Below, in pieces: positions 6,004 through 8,021 of a DNA stretch of 8,021 nt. The notes under the pieces were generated by a model. It ran no database searches, was not told where the DNA came from, and saw only the letters and a list, made by a program, of their open reading frames with translations. The number at the start of each line of letters is the position of its first letter. The first letter of the stretch is position 1. The translations under genes and the position numbers were made by a program. The stretch is taken from NCBI GenBank assembly GCA_002422225.1, contig DITX01000122.1, forward strand, positions 1 to 8,021, given 5' to 3'. The DNA is from Gammaproteobacteria bacterium UBA6173. GTDB lineage: Bacteria > Pseudomonadota > Gammaproteobacteria > Pseudomonadales > Pseudohongiellaceae.

Positions 6004-8021
6004 ACGCTGTTATCCCGAGAACTGCGCTGATCTGGATATTGTCCGTGATGGTGTTGCTCATTCTGCCTCATCTGACGCGTATGCCATTCTGGTTGATTGT
6101 GTTGGCCGGGGTGTGCTTAACCTGGCGCTGGCTGATCTATACTGGCCGGGCAAATTACCCGGGGCGTGCCGTCCGTGCGGTTGCGTTGTTTGCAGTCGCG
6201 GCAGCAACAATCGTGCAGTACGGTGGGGGAGGGCTGAGTATTGATGGCACTGTGATTTTATTGATCAGTGGTTGCTTGTTAAAGCTATTGGAGATGCGCT
6301 ACCGGCGCGATATCTACATCGTTAATACCCTCGCATTTTTGTTATTGATGGCGGGATTTATTTACTCACAATCCATCTTGTCTGGCGCCTACAATTTAAT
6401 GGTAGCGCTGCTGATTCTGGCATCGTTAATTTCATTAAACCGCGCGCCTGATTATGCCGACGGTTGGGTTGAACAGCTGCGTAATCTGCGGCTGGCAGGT
6501 ATTCTGATGCTACAAGCCCTGCCGCTGATGTTAATACTGTTTGTCACGGTACCCAGAATTTCGCCACTTTGGTCAGTGACGCAACCAAGCACCGCCAGCG
6601 CAACTGGCGTCAGCGATCGCATGTCACCGGGTGAAATCAGTGAACTGGCCCGCTCGACAGACATAGCCTTCCGGGTCAAATTTAATGCGGAAATTCCTTC
6701 GCCCCGGCAATTGTATTGGCGAGGCTTGGTCCTTGAAGATTTTGATGGCACTACGTGGTCGCGCAATTATTTTATGATGGGGCCCAGACAGGACCGCGAT
6801 TATCAAAGCGACAGCAGCCTGCCGACGCTTGACTATGACATCATCATGGAGCCTACGCAGCAGAATTGGTTGTACGCGATTAATGTCCCACAAGTAAACC
6901 TGTCGGGCGTATTTCTCGATAACTACAATGTTTTGAATGTGTCCCGACCCATTGCCCAGCGTTTGCGATACGACGCTCGCTCGTTCACCAGCGTACCAAC
7001 AGACCTGACGTTAGGGCCGCGCGCGCGCAACAGGGCACTGCGCCTGCCGGAGGATGGTAATCCCAGAGCCCGGGAGCTCGCGCAACAAATGCGTGCGCAG
7101 TACAGCGATGACAGGCAGTTGACAAATGCGATGCTCAGTCGCTTTCGCACAGAGGAGTACTTCTACACCTTGTATCCGCCTTTGATGCCGGACAACAGTA
7201 TTGATGACTTCCTGTTCGACAGTCAGCAAGGTTTTTGTGAGCACTATGCAGGCGCATTGACCTTTATGTTGCGGGCCGCCGGTATTCCCGCCCGGGTGGT
7301 CGTCGGGTATCAGGGAGCAGAACACAATCGCTTTGACGACTACTTGATTGTGTATCAATACAACGCGCACGCGTGGGTTGAAGCCTGGTTTGAAGGTGAA
7401 GGTTGGCAACAACTTGATCCGACCGCCTGGGTTGCGCCGGAGCGCATTGAGCAAGGTGCGGAAATGTTGATGAGACAGAATGAGCAAACCTTGCAGGATC
7501 CTGCGTTTGCCATGCTGTTGTTAATGGACAGGCCATGGCTAAACGCTCTGCGGCTGCGTATGGACTCGCTTGAGTATTCCTGGAATCGTTGGGTGCTCAG
7601 TTATGACGAAACTACACAGCTTGCGTTTCTTGAGAGTCTGGTCGGCGCGTCGCGCATTAAGTGGCTGCCCGCCATCATGGTAGCCATGTTAGTGTTGATC
7701 CTTGCGGCAGTTGCTGCTGGCAGCATGTTTAAAAGTCGTCGCCGACATGATCCGGTGGTAGACACCTGTTTGCAGTTTATGAATGCCTTTGCAGGCACTA
7801 AACTGGCCAGAACTCCCAGCGAAGGCGTGCACACATTTTTTCAGCGATTGGCTCAAAACTATCCTGAGTGTCGGGATGAGCTAGATGCCTGCGCCCGGGA
7901 TATCAATCAAATGATGTACCGATCAAGCGTGGATAGCCATAATGTGCTCATCAAGAATGAACTACGCGCACTTTCCACCCGCCTCAAGCGCCTGAGTCGG
8001 CAACTGGCGCGCGCAAAAAAA
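5994..8021 (+). CDS. tgpA: TgpA-like membrane transglutaminase (DUF3488–transglutaminase core–DUF4129), 3' end outside window
   Basis: The frame stays open to the window edge, giving 676 visible residues. Family proteins such as Pseudomonas TgpA are about 670, so only a few codons should be missing. An N-terminal DUF3488 region has about five to six membrane helices (about 11-27, 32-48, 60-76, 84-97, 108-126, 132-148 and 168-187). A periplasmic part follows, with YWRGLVLEDFDGTTWSR (241-257) and the transglutaminase core. Its Cys-His-Asp triad is intact: C415 in QQGFCEHYAGAL, H459 in YNAHAWVEAWF, and D475 in WQQLDPTAWV. A further helix at about 557-577 leads to a cytosolic DUF4129-like tail (about 585-645). 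In P. aeruginosa TgpA is essential and sits in the same MoxR–DUF58–TgpA order. Substrate and exact reaction are unknown, and the domain may act as a protease or acyl transferase. The ATG at 5994 has GGAGG upstream and overlaps the DUF58 stop by 10 nt. The symbol is by homology and gene order. Confidence 0.93.
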   Translation, partial: MVVNAVIPRTALIWILSVMVLLILPHLTRMPFWLIVLAGVCLTWRWLIYTGRANYPGRAVRAVALFAVAAATIVQYGGGGLSIDGTVILLISGCLLKLLEMRYRRDIYIVNTLAFLLLMAGFIYSQSILSGAYNLMVALLILASLISLNRAPDYADGWVEQLRNLRLAGILMLQALPLMLILFVTVPRISPLWSVTQPSTASATGVSDRMSPGEISELARSTDIAFRVKFNAEIPSPRQLYWRGLVLEDFDGTTWSRNYFMMGPRQDRDYQSDSSLPTLDYDIIMEPTQQNWLYAINVPQVNLSGVFLDNYNVLNVSRPIAQRLRYDARSFTSVPTDLTLGPRARNRALRLPEDGNPRARELAQQMRAQYSDDRQLTNAMLSRFRTEEYFYTLYPPLMPDNSIDDFLFDSQQGFCEHYAGALTFMLRAAGIPARVVVGYQGAEHNRFDDYLIVYQYNAHAWVEAWFEGEGWQQLDPTAWVAPERIEQGAEMLMRQNEQTLQDPAFAMLLLMDRPWLNALRLRMDSLEYSWNRWVLSYDETTQLAFLESLVGASRIKWLPAIMVAMLVLILAAVAAGSMFKSRRRHDPVVDTCLQFMNAFAGTKLARTPSEGVHTFFQRLAQNYPECRDELDACARDINQMMYRSSVDSHNVLIKNELRALSTRLKRLSRQLARAKK

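Overview
The window looks like a chromosomal segment of a gammaproteobacterium of moderate GC content. The evidence is the SbcD–SbcC order with an SbcC N-terminus close to enterobacterial and pseudomonad proteins, and a MoxR–DUF58–transglutaminase cluster laid out like the one containing tgpA in Pseudomonas. The taxonomic call is inference from family resemblance. No mobile element, RNA gene, CRISPR array or signature of recent transfer was seen. Coding density is very high, and the only intergenic gaps longer than a few bases are 1352-1417 and 3952-4087.

Layout. (1) Positions 1-1351, minus strand: sbcD is complete, and the first 27 codons of sbcC run off the left edge. Together they encode the Mre11/Rad50-type nuclease that processes DNA hairpins and ends. 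(2) Positions 1418-3951, minus strand: a tightly packed three-gene operon encodes a six-helix membrane protein, a small winged-helix regulator (HTH_34/PF13601-like) and a polytopic DUF4173 membrane protein. Its gene junctions are an 11-nt overlap and a 4-nt gap. (3) Positions 3952-4087: a divergent intergenic region holds a perfect 17-bp inverted repeat overlapping a perfect 10-bp palindrome, set between plausible -35 and -10 boxes of the minus-strand operon. (4) Positions 4088-8021, plus strand: a three-gene operon encodes a MoxR-type AAA+ ATPase, a DUF58 membrane protein and a TgpA-like membrane transglutaminase. The genes overlap by 37 and 10 nt. The last reading frame is still open at the window edge, with 676 codons visible.

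How the genes may work together. The plus-strand operon is a recognisable system: a MoxR chaperone-like ATPase with a DUF58 partner and an enzyme whose Cys-His-Asp transglutaminase-like domain should lie in the periplasm. The minus-strand operon has a regulator co-transcribed with two uncharacterised membrane proteins. The shared promoter region and its multi-half-site palindrome suggest that the winged-helix protein represses its own operon and possibly controls the MoxR operon too. That would tie the DUF4173 protein and the six-helix protein to envelope maintenance. This link is inference. The sbcDC pair is probably an unrelated neighbour.
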